Source: Trinickia terrae
GTDB lineage: Bacteria; Pseudomonadota; Gammaproteobacteria; Burkholderiales; Burkholderiaceae
Reading direction: 5' to 3'
DNA length: 64,000 bases
Assembly (NCBI RefSeq): GCF_005144415.1
Contig: NZ_SWJE01000014.1
Location: forward strand, 62,001 to 126,000
A model generated the notes under the pieces. The model did no database searches. It saw only the letters and a program-made list of their open reading frames with translations, and was not told where the DNA came from. Made by a program: the position numbers and the translations under genes. Below, piece after piece: positions 15,273 to 23,331 of the stretch. The first letter of the stretch is position 1. Each line of letters opens with the position of its first letter.

Positions 15273-16648
15273 TGTCCGTTCCTGATCGTCCATTTGCCGG
15301 TGTTGCTGTCGATGGCGCCTGTCAGGCCGTTGCGTGCGAGACGCTGGGTGAAATCGGGATCGACCTTGGTTTCAGGCTTGAACGTCACGTCGAGCCGGCG
15401 GTCGTGGTAGTCGAGCGCCGCGACGCCGTTGACGGGCACCGGTCCGAGCGAATGCGCAAGACCTGCGGCCAGCGAGAGGAAATCGTTCGGCGACAGTTCG
15501 CCGGCCGCGATGCGCAGCTGATCGAGCTGGCGCGTCATCTGCTCGGGGGCGTCGAGCACGACCGTCGTCTTCGGGAAGGCGTTGAGCAGCAGCTCGGTCA
15601 TTTGCGTGTTGAGAGCATCGCGCTGCCGCGCGAGCATCAGCCATTGCACGTTCATGCCGACCACCGCGACGGCGACCGACGCGACCGCGAGCATCACAGG
15701 CAAGCGCAGGCGGCGCAGCGTCGCGCGATCGAGCCGCCACGGACGCGCCTCGAACTCGAACTGGCAGAGGTCGAGGCGGCATTCGAGCGCCCGGCGCGCA
15801 AGCGTTTCGAACGGCAGCGGCAGCGCCTTCGGCAAGCCCGTGCCGGCCTGCGGCGCCGGCGCGATTGAAGCAAGACGCGGCTCGCTGCCGGGCACGTCGG
15901 TGAGTTCGTAGAGCGTGACGGGGGCACCGCCGGCCAACGCGGCCAACGTCGCGCCGACCGCCGAGGCGGGCACCGCGAGCCCCTCGCCATGCGCGCCGCG
16001 CGCGAGCGCGAACTCGACGCGGGGCTCGTGCGCTTCGATCGACGGCACCGGCACGCCGGACGCCTCCGTCGCCTCGGCGAACAGCGCAGCCGTGCTTTGG
16101 ACGACCATGCCGAGCACGGCGGCGACGATCGGCGCCGTCGCGTGCGCCTCGGCGGCTGCGGCCGGCTCCGCGGCAGTCTCGGCTCCGGCTGCACCGCCAG
16201 CCGGGGCCGGCGTCGGCAAGCAGCGCGTGACCGGCACGGCGCGCAGGTTTCGGTGCCCGGCCGATCCGAACGCCTCGACGACGAACCGGAACCAGCCACG
16301 ATCGATCACTGCGAGGACGCGCTCGCCGTCGGCGAGCGCCTGCGGATCGAGTGCGATATGGCAGGTCTGCGGATCTTGGATCAATTGATCCTCGACCACG
16401 TTCGGCAACGCCTGGCGCAGGCGCGGCCCCTTCAGCGGCGGCACGGCGGCCCGCAGCATCAGCACGTCGCGCGCGGCCATGACCAGCACCGTCGACGACG
16501 CGCGCGGCAAGAGCGCGAGCGCGGCGCGGCCGGCGCGCTGGGTGCGGCCGCCCTTGTCGAGAAGCAGGAACGCCATCTCAGGCAGCAGCCATTCCTGCGA
16601 CGGCGCCACGGGGTCCCGCGGCGGCAGAAAGACGATCAAGGTGCTCAA
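15269..16648 (-). CDS. gspL: type II secretion platform protein GspL
   Basis: A 459-residue protein with an actin-like cytoplasmic domain that recruits the GspE ATPase, one helix (LPVMLAVASVAVAVVGMNVQW) in the C-terminal third and a periplasmic domain. The start is a TTG at 16648 preceded by AGGAGAG; the longer frame to 16732 begins inside a non-conserved stretch. An Ala-rich insertion sits in the middle (AAEPAAAAEAHATAP). It is separated from gspK by about 125 bases, the largest gap among gspG-N. Confidence 0.88.
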   Translation of the reverse strand: MSTLIVFLPPRDPVAPSQEWLLPEMAFLLLDKGGRTQRAGRAALALLPRASSTVLVMAARDVLMLRAAVPPLKGPRLRQALPNVVEDQLIQDPQTCHIALDPQALADGERVLAVIDRGWFRFVVEAFGSAGHRNLRAVPVTRCLPTPAPAGGAAGAETAAEPAAAAEAHATAPIVAAVLGMVVQSTAALFAEATEASGVPVPSIEAHEPRVEFALARGAHGEGLAVPASAVGATLAALAGGAPVTLYELTDVPGSEPRLASIAPAPQAGTGLPKALPLPFETLARRALECRLDLCQFEFEARPWRLDRATLRRLRLPVMLAVASVAVAVVGMNVQWLMLARQRDALNTQMTELLLNAFPKTTVVLDAPEQMTRQLDQLRIAAGELSPNDFLSLAAGLAHSLGPVPVNGVAALDYHDRRLDVTFKPETKVDPDFTQRLARNGLTGAIDSNTGKWTIRNGQ

Positions 16649-16772
16649 AGGCCACTCTCTCCTGGTCTGGGGGCGTTTCGGAAAACGCAGCGCTGCCCCG
16701 TGTTTTTCTGGCCCCGCCGCCGAGCCTCGCACTCGTACAAGGCGGCAAGTCCGGGGGCGTGCATGTTCCCGT

Positions 16773-17924
16773 TCATAACTGATCGCTCACGCGCACGACG
16801 CGGGTCGTATGCGTGAGCGTATCGCGATAGACGAGCGTCGTGCGGTCCAGCTCCGCACGTTCGTGCTCCACGCGGCCGTGGATCAGAAAATAGCTCGTCG
16901 TCACGTCCATCAGGCTCGTATCGACTCCCGCCGACGGGACGCCCGCCGCGCTCAGCGCGAGCGTCACATCGCCGACGTTGCGGAAAAACACCGTCTCGCG
17001 CCGCGCCACGAGCGCCTGCGCGCTCGACAGGCTCATCCCCGGCACCACGGCCGCGATCACTTCGGCGCTCGCCGTGTTCATGTTGATCGCGGTCTGTGTC
17101 GGCAGCACGGTCACGAACGGGCGCAGCCGCGCCACCATCTCCGGCGTGAAGCCGGGCACGTTCAGCAGCGAATCGACGCTCGTCATCTGCAGCGGCGCGA
17201 CGTTGGCGTTGTCGTCGGTGTCGGCAAGGCCGGGCTGGCCGGTGAAATTGTTGCCGCCGACTGCGCCGGCGATCTGCGGCGCCTCGACGCCCGGTGCAGG
17301 CGCCGGCGCCGGCGCGCCGGTGTTCGACATCTGGAAACGCGTTGCCGACTGCCGAAGCCCGTCGCGCACTTGCACGGCAACGGTCTTCGCAAGCTCGCCG
17401 TTCAACCCCAGCAGCGAGAGCAGCCGCTTGAACGCTTGAATCTGCTCGACGTTCAGCTGGAGCGCGCCCGGCGCGGGGATCGACACGAGATTGCGCAGGT
17501 TGAACTTCGCCTGCACATCTTCGATCGAGCCCGACAAATAAGTCTGCGAGCCCTGCTCCGCACGGACTTCGCCGATCTGGCCGAGAAAGTCGGACAGACG
17601 CGTCTTCGCGATGGGCACGTCCCAGACGCCGCCGAGATAGGTCACGCCCGCCGAGGTGTCGGCCTCGGAGCGCAGGATCAGGCGCGTCCAATCGAGCGCG
17701 CCGCGCGCCACCCAGCGCGCCTGCGCGGCAAGACGCTGATTCTCGATGCGCCGGATCTGCACCTGCTGCCGCCACAGGATGCCCGACACCAGGATCGCCG
17801 ACAGTGCGACGACCAACAGCGCGGTGATGATCGCGGCCCCGGCCTCTGTCGATCCAGAGTTAGCGCCTTTGGCACTGACTCCGGTCCCATGCACAGCTGG
17901 TGATCGACGTGCGCTCATCGTCAT
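16773..17924 (-). CDS. gspK: minor pseudopilin GspK, with a repeat-encoded leader
   Basis: A 383-residue protein, the largest minor pseudopilin, forming the pilus tip with GspI and GspJ. Start ATG 17924 overlaps the gspJ stop (ATGA). After the leader, the hydrophobic helix AAIITALLVVALSAILVSGI follows Gly29, the expected prepilin peptidase site. Two helix-hairpin-helix-like parts follow (VDSLLNVPGFTPEMV, INMNTASAEVI). Odd: residues about 11-26 (VHGTGVSAKGANSGST) are encoded by a copy of the dispersed 45-bp palindrome, lengthening the leader. Confidence 0.92.
   Translation of the reverse strand: MTMSARRSPAVHGTGVSAKGANSGSTEAGAAIITALLVVALSAILVSGILWRQQVQIRRIENQRLAAQARWVARGALDWTRLILRSEADTSAGVTYLGGVWDVPIAKTRLSDFLGQIGEVRAEQGSQTYLSGSIEDVQAKFNLRNLVSIPAPGALQLNVEQIQAFKRLLSLLGLNGELAKTVAVQVRDGLRQSATRFQMSNTGAPAPAPAPGVEAPQIAGAVGGNNFTGQPGLADTDDNANVAPLQMTSVDSLLNVPGFTPEMVARLRPFVTVLPTQTAINMNTASAEVIAAVVPGMSLSSAQALVARRETVFFRNVGDVTLALSAAGVPSAGVDTSLMDVTTSYFLIHGRVEHERAELDRTTLVYRDTLTHTTRVVRVSDQL
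17848..17892 (+). repeat. dispersed palindromic element, copy A (inside gspK)
   Basis: 45-bp imperfect palindrome starting GTCGATCCAGAG and ending CCGGTCCCATGC. It is read through on the minus strand as part of the GspK leader peptide. Compared with copies B-D its arms are the most diverged. Confidence 0.75.
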
Positions 17925-18616
17925 TCCCCGACCAGGAACACGCGCGTGACCGGCGCGTGCAGCGACGTCGCGCCGATGCTCACTTCGAGCCCCGTCACCG
18001 AACGTGGCAGCGGCGCATTGCCGAGCTGCGGCACCTTGAGGTTGTTGTCGTTGCGGCGGATCTCGGCTTCCACGTCGCTCATCTGCGCCGTCCAGCCGAG
18101 CTTCGGCACGTACATGCGCGCCGTGATCGAGCCGACGCCGCCGATCAGCTGCACGGCGCTCCAGTCGCCGACGTCGCCGCGCAGCGCGCGCCGCAGCTCG
18201 CCGGCATTGCCGATCGGCGGCGACGCGTAGCGCGTCAAGCGGCCCTCGGAGATGCCGTAGCGGACGACCTGCAGGCGCGGCGGATCGCCCGGCACGCCGA
18301 AGTTGCGCACGATCTGCAGCGTCGTGCCGCCGACCGAGACGGCGGGCTGGCCGGCTTCGTCGTCGGTGGCGGCCTGGCGCGTATCGACGCGCAGCTGGTC
18401 GAACAGTTGCGCGAACACGCGCTCGTCTTCCATCGCGCTCGAAATGGTCTGCCGGCCGCGGATGATCTGGTCGAGCCCACGCCACGACAGCACCGCGATC
18501 ACGGCGAGAATCGCAATCGCCACCATCAGCTCGATCAGGGTAAAGCCGGCGATGGTGCGCGGCTCACCGCGTTCGCGGCGCCCGGCTCGCCGTTCAGAGC
18601 GCACGGTTGGTTTCAT
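17921..18616 (-). CDS. gspJ: minor pseudopilin GspJ
   Basis: A 231-residue minor pseudopilin. Leader MKPTVRSERRAGRRERGEPRTIAG is long and basic, then FTLIELMVAIAILAVIAVLSW with the conserved Glu+5; cleavage after Gly24. The C-terminal part ends APVTRVFLVGE. It forms the pilus-tip complex with GspI and GspK. The start overlaps the end of gspI by 23 bases, so coupling is likely. Confidence 0.92.
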   Translation of the reverse strand: MKPTVRSERRAGRRERGEPRTIAGFTLIELMVAIAILAVIAVLSWRGLDQIIRGRQTISSAMEDERVFAQLFDQLRVDTRQAATDDEAGQPAVSVGGTTLQIVRNFGVPGDPPRLQVVRYGISEGRLTRYASPPIGNAGELRRALRGDVGDWSAVQLIGGVGSITARMYVPKLGWTAQMSDVEAEIRRNDNNLKVPQLGNAPLPRSVTGLEVSIGATSLHAPVTRVFLVGE

Positions 18617-19046
18617 TCGGGAGCACCGTGACCAGTTGGGCGAGATTGCCGTCGCGTCCGGGCATCGTCACCGACACCTCGACGCGCCGGAACACCGGAT
18701 TCGGCGTCGCGCTGACGCGTTCGGTGCAAGTGAGCGTCAGGTTGCCTTGCGAGCAATCGAACGTCTGCGTGCCGATTTCCGGCCACGTGTGCGCGAGATG
18801 CAACTGAGCGAGGGCGTTGTCGGCGCTCCAGCTGGCGAGGAGCCGCTGATGCAGGTCCGCCTCGCTCGCCGCGAGCGCGCCGACCGCGCGCAGCGACGCC
18901 GCCAGCGCCACCGCGATGATCGCGAGCGCGACGAGCACTTCGATCATCGTGAAGCCAAGTGTCGATCCGGAGTTAGCGCTTTCAGCGCTTACTCCGGTCC
19001 CATGCGAAGCAAGAGAACATAGCGAGCGTGGCAGGCGCTTCCTCAT
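18594..19046 (-). CDS. gspI: minor pseudopilin GspI, with a repeat-encoded leader
   Basis: A 150-residue minor pseudopilin. Start ATG 19046 shares a base with the gspH stop (TGATG). Mature N-terminus FTMIEVLVALAIIAVALAASL follows Gly31, with Glu+5 present. Odd: leader residues 14-29 (SHGTGVSAESANSGST) come from copy B of the dispersed palindrome, giving a 31-residue leader where family leaders are commonly under about 15. GspI is thought to initiate the pseudopilus tip, so leader function must survive the insertion. Confidence 0.92.
   Translation of the reverse strand: MRKRLPRSLCSLASHGTGVSAESANSGSTLGFTMIEVLVALAIIAVALAASLRAVGALAASEADLHQRLLASWSADNALAQLHLAHTWPEIGTQTFDCSQGNLTLTCTERVSATPNPVFRRVEVSVTMPGRDGNLAQLVTVLPNETNRAL
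18961..19005 (+). repeat. dispersed palindromic element, copy B (inside gspI)
   Basis: 45-bp palindrome from GTCGATCCGGAG to CCGGTCCCATGC; arms GGAGTTAGCGCT and AGCGCTTACTCC pair with one mismatch. It is translated on the minus strand as the GspI leader, in the same reading frame as copy A in gspK. Confidence 0.8.
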
Positions 19047-19549
19047 CAACGCACCTCGTAGCGGCCGTTGCCGGTGCCGACGATCGTCGCGCGGCCGACG
19101 GCCGAGTAGAGCGTGACGGTCACCGGCGCGTCGATGCTCTCGACGCCGAACACGACGCGATTCGCGCGCAGGTCCGAGCCGGGGTAGTCGATCGACACGT
19201 CGGTCACGCCGCCCTCCCAGCGACGCTGCGTGAACAGGTCGTCGCGCAGCGGGCGCCAGCCGTCCTCGGTGCGGACGTCGAAGCGATAGCCACCGTTGAC
19301 GGGCTGCCAGGCGATGGGCCGCGCGCGCACCTGCGCCTCGTCGCCGGCGGATTCGAAAAGGAGGGCAAGACGCTGCGCCTCTTCGTTCAAGTCGGTGCGC
19401 GGATTGCGCGAAATGGACACAGCCGCGAGCGAGACCAGGAGCCCGGCGATCACGAGCACGACCAGCATCTCGAGCAGCGTGAAGCCCGAGGCCGGCCGGC
19501 CGGCAGCGCCGCTGCCGCTATTGGAGAATGTGCCTGCGAGCCTTCGCAT
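19046..19549 (-). CDS. gspH: minor pseudopilin GspH
   Basis: A 167-residue pseudopilin. Leader ends PASG, cleavage after Gly22, then FTLLEMLVVLVIAGLLVSLAAVSI with Glu+5. LLFESAGDEAQVRARPIAWQ matches the GspH domain. It probably links the tip complex to the GspG shaft. It is about 50 bases downstream of gspG and one base into gspI. The leader is Ser/Gly-rich but does not contain the dispersed palindrome. Confidence 0.92.
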   Translation of the reverse strand: MRRLAGTFSNSGSGAAGRPASGFTLLEMLVVLVIAGLLVSLAAVSISRNPRTDLNEEAQRLALLFESAGDEAQVRARPIAWQPVNGGYRFDVRTEDGWRPLRDDLFTQRRWEGGVTDVSIDYPGSDLRANRVVFGVESIDAPVTVTLYSAVGRATIVGTGNGRYEVR

Positions 19550-19599
19550 GATCGAAGCCGATGCCGAACGAGACGAAGCCTATACGTGTTGGGTACGAC

Positions 19600-20064
19600 C
19601 TATTGCCACGACCCGATGTCGGCGTCGTTGCCTTCGCCGCCGGGCTTGCCGTCGGCGCCGTAGCTGAACACGTCGATTTCGCCGTGCACGCCGGGGTTCA
19701 GGTATTGGTAAGGGTTGCCCCACGGATCGTTGGGCAGACGCTCCAGATAGCCGCCGTCCTTCCAGTTGTTCGGAACCGGGTCCGTCGCCGGCTTTTCGAT
19801 CAACGCGCGCAGGCCCTGCTCCTGGGTCGGATAGCGGCCGTTGTCGAGGCGATAGAGCTTCAACGCCTGCATGACCGTGCCGATGTCCTGCTTGGCCGCC
19901 ACACGCCGCGCTTCGTCGGGACGGCTCATGATCTTCGGCACGATCAGCGCGGCAAGAATGCCGAGAATCGCGATCACCACCATGACTTCGATCAGCGTGA
20001 ACCCGCGTTGACGGCGTTCGCGCAGGGCGATGGCTTCCTTACGGCGAGAAATCCACATTTGCAT
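19600..20064 (-). CDS. gspG: major pseudopilin GspG
   Basis: A 154-residue major pseudopilin. Start ATG 20064 is preferred because AGAGGTAG lies at proper spacing; a TTG at 20070 is the alternative. Leader ends RQRG (Gly21), then [25 protein letters not shown]. The C-terminal signature [13 protein letters not shown] and the calcium-loop region [20 protein letters not shown] are intact. It polymerises into the piston-like pseudopilus. First gene of gspGHIJKLMN; it is separated from gspF by the reversed gspC. Confidence 0.96.
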   Translation of the reverse strand: MQMWISRRKEAIALRERRQRGFTLIEVMVVIAILGILAALIVPKIMSRPDEARRVAAKQDIGTVMQALKLYRLDNGRYPTQEQGLRALIEKPATDPVPNNWKDGGYLERLPNDPWGNPYQYLNPGVHGEIDVFSYGADGKPGGEGNDADIGSWQ

Positions 20065-20183
20065 TTCCAACTACCTCTTTCAAGATGAATGCCGGTTGCG
20101 CCACAGGGCGCTCGGGCCGCTCATTGTAATGTCATGCCGTCCGAGGGTTTCGACACATCGCAATATTCACATTAGTCCGTACA

Positions 20184-20606
20184 ATGGCGCACATGAACGC
20201 TCTCCAAGTCCGCCTTCTGTCGCTCGCGCTGTTCGCCGTGTTCTGCGCGACGCTCACCTATTGGGTGATCACGCTGACCTCGCATCCGGCGCCGCCGATG
20301 CAGGCCGCCTCGGTGCGCCCGCCCGTCGCGGTCGAGGACGCCGCGACGATCTTCGGCGGGCAGCTCACGCGCGACGTGAACCGCAGCATTAAGCTGTTCG
20401 GCATCCTCGCGCTCGGCGAAGGCGCCTCGGCCATCGTCAGCGCCGGCGACGACCCGCCGCGCGCCGTCTCGCTCGGCAGCCCGATCATGCAGGGCGTGAA
20501 GCTCGACGAGGTCAAGCCCCGCTCGATCATCGTCGAGCGCAACGGCGCGCGTTCCGAGATCTTCCTGCCGGCGAATCCGGCCGGCCCGACGATCTACGTG
20601 CGCTGA
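20184..20606 (+). CDS. gspC: short GspC-like clamp protein
   Basis: A 140-residue protein encoded on the plus strand inside an otherwise minus-strand gsp cluster. N-terminal helix LLSLALFAVFCATLTYWVITL, then a homology-region domain (LFGILALGEGASAIVSAGDDPPRAVSLGSPI...VKPRSIIVERNGARSEIFLP) that contacts the secretin in GspC. The C-terminal PDZ or coiled-coil domain of classical GspC is missing, as is usual in the short Burkholderia form. ATG 20184 is used; ATG 20193 is possible, and a TACAAT at 20180-20185 would make that start leaderless. The stop is six bases from the gspF stop. Confidence 0.8.
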   Translation: MAHMNALQVRLLSLALFAVFCATLTYWVITLTSHPAPPMQAASVRPPVAVEDAATIFGGQLTRDVNRSIKLFGILALGEGASAIVSAGDDPPRAVSLGSPIMQGVKLDEVKPRSIIVERNGARSEIFLPANPAGPTIYVR

Positions 20607-20612
20607 AGTCCG

Positions 20613-21830
20613 CTACTGCACCATATTGTTCAGCTCGATGATCGGCAGCATGACCGCCAGCACGATCACGAGCACCACGCCCCCCATCGCCAGGATCAGG
20701 AGCGGCTCGAGCAAGCTCGTGAGGAACATCGTGCGCCGCTCGAGCTCGCGCGCTTCGCCGTCGGCGGCGCGGTCGAGCATCGTCGTCACGTCGCCGGTCG
20801 CCTCGCCCGAGCGGATCAGGTGCACGAGCACGGGCGGAAACGTTTTCGTATGGCCGAGCGCGCGCGACAGCGACGTGCCTTCGCGCACGCGCACGATCGC
20901 GTCGTCGATATTGCCGCGCATCGCGCGGTTGCTGAGCGTTTCGCCGGCCGCCTGCAGTGCGCGCAGGATCGGCACGCCGGCCGCCGTCAGGATGCCGAGC
21001 GTGCTCGCGAAGCGCACCGTGTTGTAGCCGCGCACGAGCTTGCCGGCGAGCGGCGCGGTGAGGAGCCAGCGGTCGAACGCGAGGCGCGGCCCGGGCTGCT
21101 TGAGCAGCCCGCGCACCACGTAGGCCGTCACCGCCACGGCGATCAGGACCGCCCACCACCAGTGCCGCACGAAATCGGAGAGCGCCATCATCATGATCGT
21201 GAGGATCGGCAGCTTCTGCTTGGTGCTGGCGAACACGCTCACGACCTGCGGCACCACGTAGCTCAGGAGGAAAGTCACGATGCCGAACGCGATGATCGTG
21301 ACGATCGTCGGGTAGGTGAACGCGAGGACGATCTTCTGCTTGAGCGCGTTGCGCTGCTCGATGTAGTCGGCGAGGCGCGACAGCACGAGGCCGAGCTTGC
21401 CGGTATGCTCGCCCGCTGCGACGATCGCGCGGTAGATCTCGGGAAAGTCCTTCGGATGCTGTGCAAGCGCGTTCGCGAGCGAATGGCCGCCGAGCACTTC
21501 CGCGCGGATCGCGGCCATCAGCTCGCGGATGTAGTCGCGCTCGGCCTGGTCGGTCAGCACCGAGAGCGCTTCGTCGAGCGGCAAACCGGCCACCAGGAGG
21601 CTCGCGAGCTGCCGCGTGAGGATCGCCTGCTCGCGCTGCGAGAGCTTGCGGCCGAGCGACAGGCGCTGGCTGCGCTCGCCGCGCGTGCGCGTCGCGGCCG
21701 GCTCGACGACGAGCGGCGTCAGGCCCTGCGTGCGCAACTGGCCGCGCGCGGCGCGCGCGGTGTCGGCCTCGAGGACGCCTGTTTGCGCCTTGCCCGCGGC
21801 GTCGATCGCTTCGAAACGGAATGCCGGCAT
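20613..21830 (-). CDS. gspF: type II secretion inner-membrane protein GspF
   Basis: A 405-residue polytopic platform protein. The N-terminal domain starts MPAFRFEAIDAAGKAQTG; two GspF/PilC cytoplasmic repeats (LTRQLASLLVAGLPLDEAL and FASTLGILTAAGVPILRAL) alternate with three helices, the last ending VVLVIVLAVMLPIIELNNMV. It couples GspE rotation to pseudopilus growth. It follows gspE with a four-base gap. Confidence 0.96.
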   Translation of the reverse strand: MPAFRFEAIDAAGKAQTGVLEADTARAARGQLRTQGLTPLVVEPAATRTRGERSQRLSLGRKLSQREQAILTRQLASLLVAGLPLDEALSVLTDQAERDYIRELMAAIRAEVLGGHSLANALAQHPKDFPEIYRAIVAAGEHTGKLGLVLSRLADYIEQRNALKQKIVLAFTYPTIVTIIAFGIVTFLLSYVVPQVVSVFASTKQKLPILTIMMMALSDFVRHWWWAVLIAVAVTAYVVRGLLKQPGPRLAFDRWLLTAPLAGKLVRGYNTVRFASTLGILTAAGVPILRALQAAGETLSNRAMRGNIDDAIVRVREGTSLSRALGHTKTFPPVLVHLIRSGEATGDVTTMLDRAADGEARELERRTMFLTSLLEPLLILAMGGVVLVIVLAVMLPIIELNNMVQ

Positions 21831-21834
21831 TGCG

Positions 21835-23331
21835 TCAGGCCCCGCCTGTCACGCGGATCACTTCTTCGAGCGACGTGAGGCCGGACGAGAGCCAGCGCTC
21901 GCCGTCCTCGCGCAGCGTGCGCATGCCCTGCGCGCAGCCGGCGGTGAGAATGTCGGCATCCGCCGCATTGCGGTGAATCATCGCGCGGATCGTGTCGTCG
22001 ATCAGCAGCAGCTCGTAGACACCGCGCCGCCCCGCATAGCCCGATTGCCCGCACTTGTCGCAGCCGACCGGATGCCAGTGCGTGCGCCCTTCTTCGACAC
22101 GCTCCTCCTTGCAGACCGGGCACAGCCGCCGCACGAGCCGCTGCGCGAGCACGCCAAGCAGCGACGACGCGAGCAGATACGGCTCGACGCCCATGTCGGT
22201 GAGACGCGTGACCGCCGACGCCGCATCGTTCGTGTGCAGCGTCGCGAGCACGAGGTGGCCCGTGAGCGACGCCTGCACGGCGATCTGCGCGGTCTCGAGA
22301 TCGCGAATCTCGCCGATCATGATGATGTCCGGGTCCTGCCGCAGGATCGAGCGCAGCGCGCGCGCGAAGCTCATGCCGATGCGCTCGTTGACCTGCGTCT
22401 GGCCGATGCCGGCGAGGTCGTACTCGATCGGGTCCTCGACCGTCATGATGTTGGTCGTCGCCGTCTCGAGCCGCGACATCGACGCGTAAAGCGTCGTCGT
22501 CTTGCCCGAGCCCGTGGGCCCAGTGACGAGCACGATGCCGTGCGGGCGCGAGATCAGCTTGTCGAATTGCGCGAGGGTGTCGGGCGCCATGCCGAGCGCC
22601 TCGAGGTTCAGGCGCTGCGAATCCTTTTCGAGCAGACGCAGGACCGCGCGCTCGCCGTGGCCGGTCGGCAGCGTCGAGACCCGCACGTCGACGGGCCGCC
22701 CGCCCACGCGCAGCGTGATGCGTCCGTCCTGCGGCAAGCGTTTTTCGGCGATGTCGAGCTGCGCCATGATCTTGATCCGCGAGATCAGCGCGCCGTGCAG
22801 CGCCTTCTTCGGCCGCACCACGTCGCGCAGCGTGCCGTCGACACGAAAGCGCACGACCGACGCATTCTCGAACGGCTCGATGTGGATATCCGAGGCCTGC
22901 TCGCGCGCCGCCTGTGTGAGCAGCGCGTTGATCATGCGGATGATCGGCGCGTCGTCTTCGGATTCGAGCAGGTCCTCGACTTCCGGGATGTCCTGCATCA
23001 GCCGCGACAGATCGACTTCGCCTTCCACTTCGCCGACCACCTGCGCGGCGCTGCCGTCGCTGCGCTCATACGCTTTATTGATCGCTTGCGAGAGTTCATC
23101 GGCGGGCAGCCGCACCACCGTCAGCGCGCCGAAGTTGCGCGCGACTTCGGCGAGCGCCGCATCGTTTGTGCGCTCGCCGATCCAGACTTCGAGACCGTCC
23201 GCGTGCTGATGCGCAACGAGGATCTGGCCGCTCTTCGCGAAGCCATAGGGCAACAACCGCGCAGCAAGCGGCGAAGGCGGCTGGCGTTCACCCGGCGCGC
23301 CTTCATGAGCGGACGCAAGCACGTCGTTCAC
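21835..23331 (-). CDS. gspE: type II secretion ATPase GspE
   Basis: A 498-residue hexameric traffic ATPase. Walker A GPTGSGKTT with Lys277, Walker B and Asp box GEIRDLETAQIAVQ, His box HTNDAASAVTRL, and a zinc module with Cys404, Cys407, Cys424, Cys427 (CPVC, CDKC) are all present. The N-terminal domain binds GspL. The start is GTG 23331, overlapping the gspD stop (GTGA). Confidence 0.97.
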   Translation of the reverse strand: MNDVLASAHEGAPGERQPPSPLAARLLPYGFAKSGQILVAHQHADGLEVWIGERTNDAALAEVARNFGALTVVRLPADELSQAINKAYERSDGSAAQVVGEVEGEVDLSRLMQDIPEVEDLLESEDDAPIIRMINALLTQAAREQASDIHIEPFENASVVRFRVDGTLRDVVRPKKALHGALISRIKIMAQLDIAEKRLPQDGRITLRVGGRPVDVRVSTLPTGHGERAVLRLLEKDSQRLNLEALGMAPDTLAQFDKLISRPHGIVLVTGPTGSGKTTTLYASMSRLETATTNIMTVEDPIEYDLAGIGQTQVNERIGMSFARALRSILRQDPDIIMIGEIRDLETAQIAVQASLTGHLVLATLHTNDAASAVTRLTDMGVEPYLLASSLLGVLAQRLVRRLCPVCKEERVEEGRTHWHPVGCDKCGQSGYAGRRGVYELLLIDDTIRAMIHRNAADADILTAGCAQGMRTLREDGERWLSSGLTSLEEVIRVTGGA

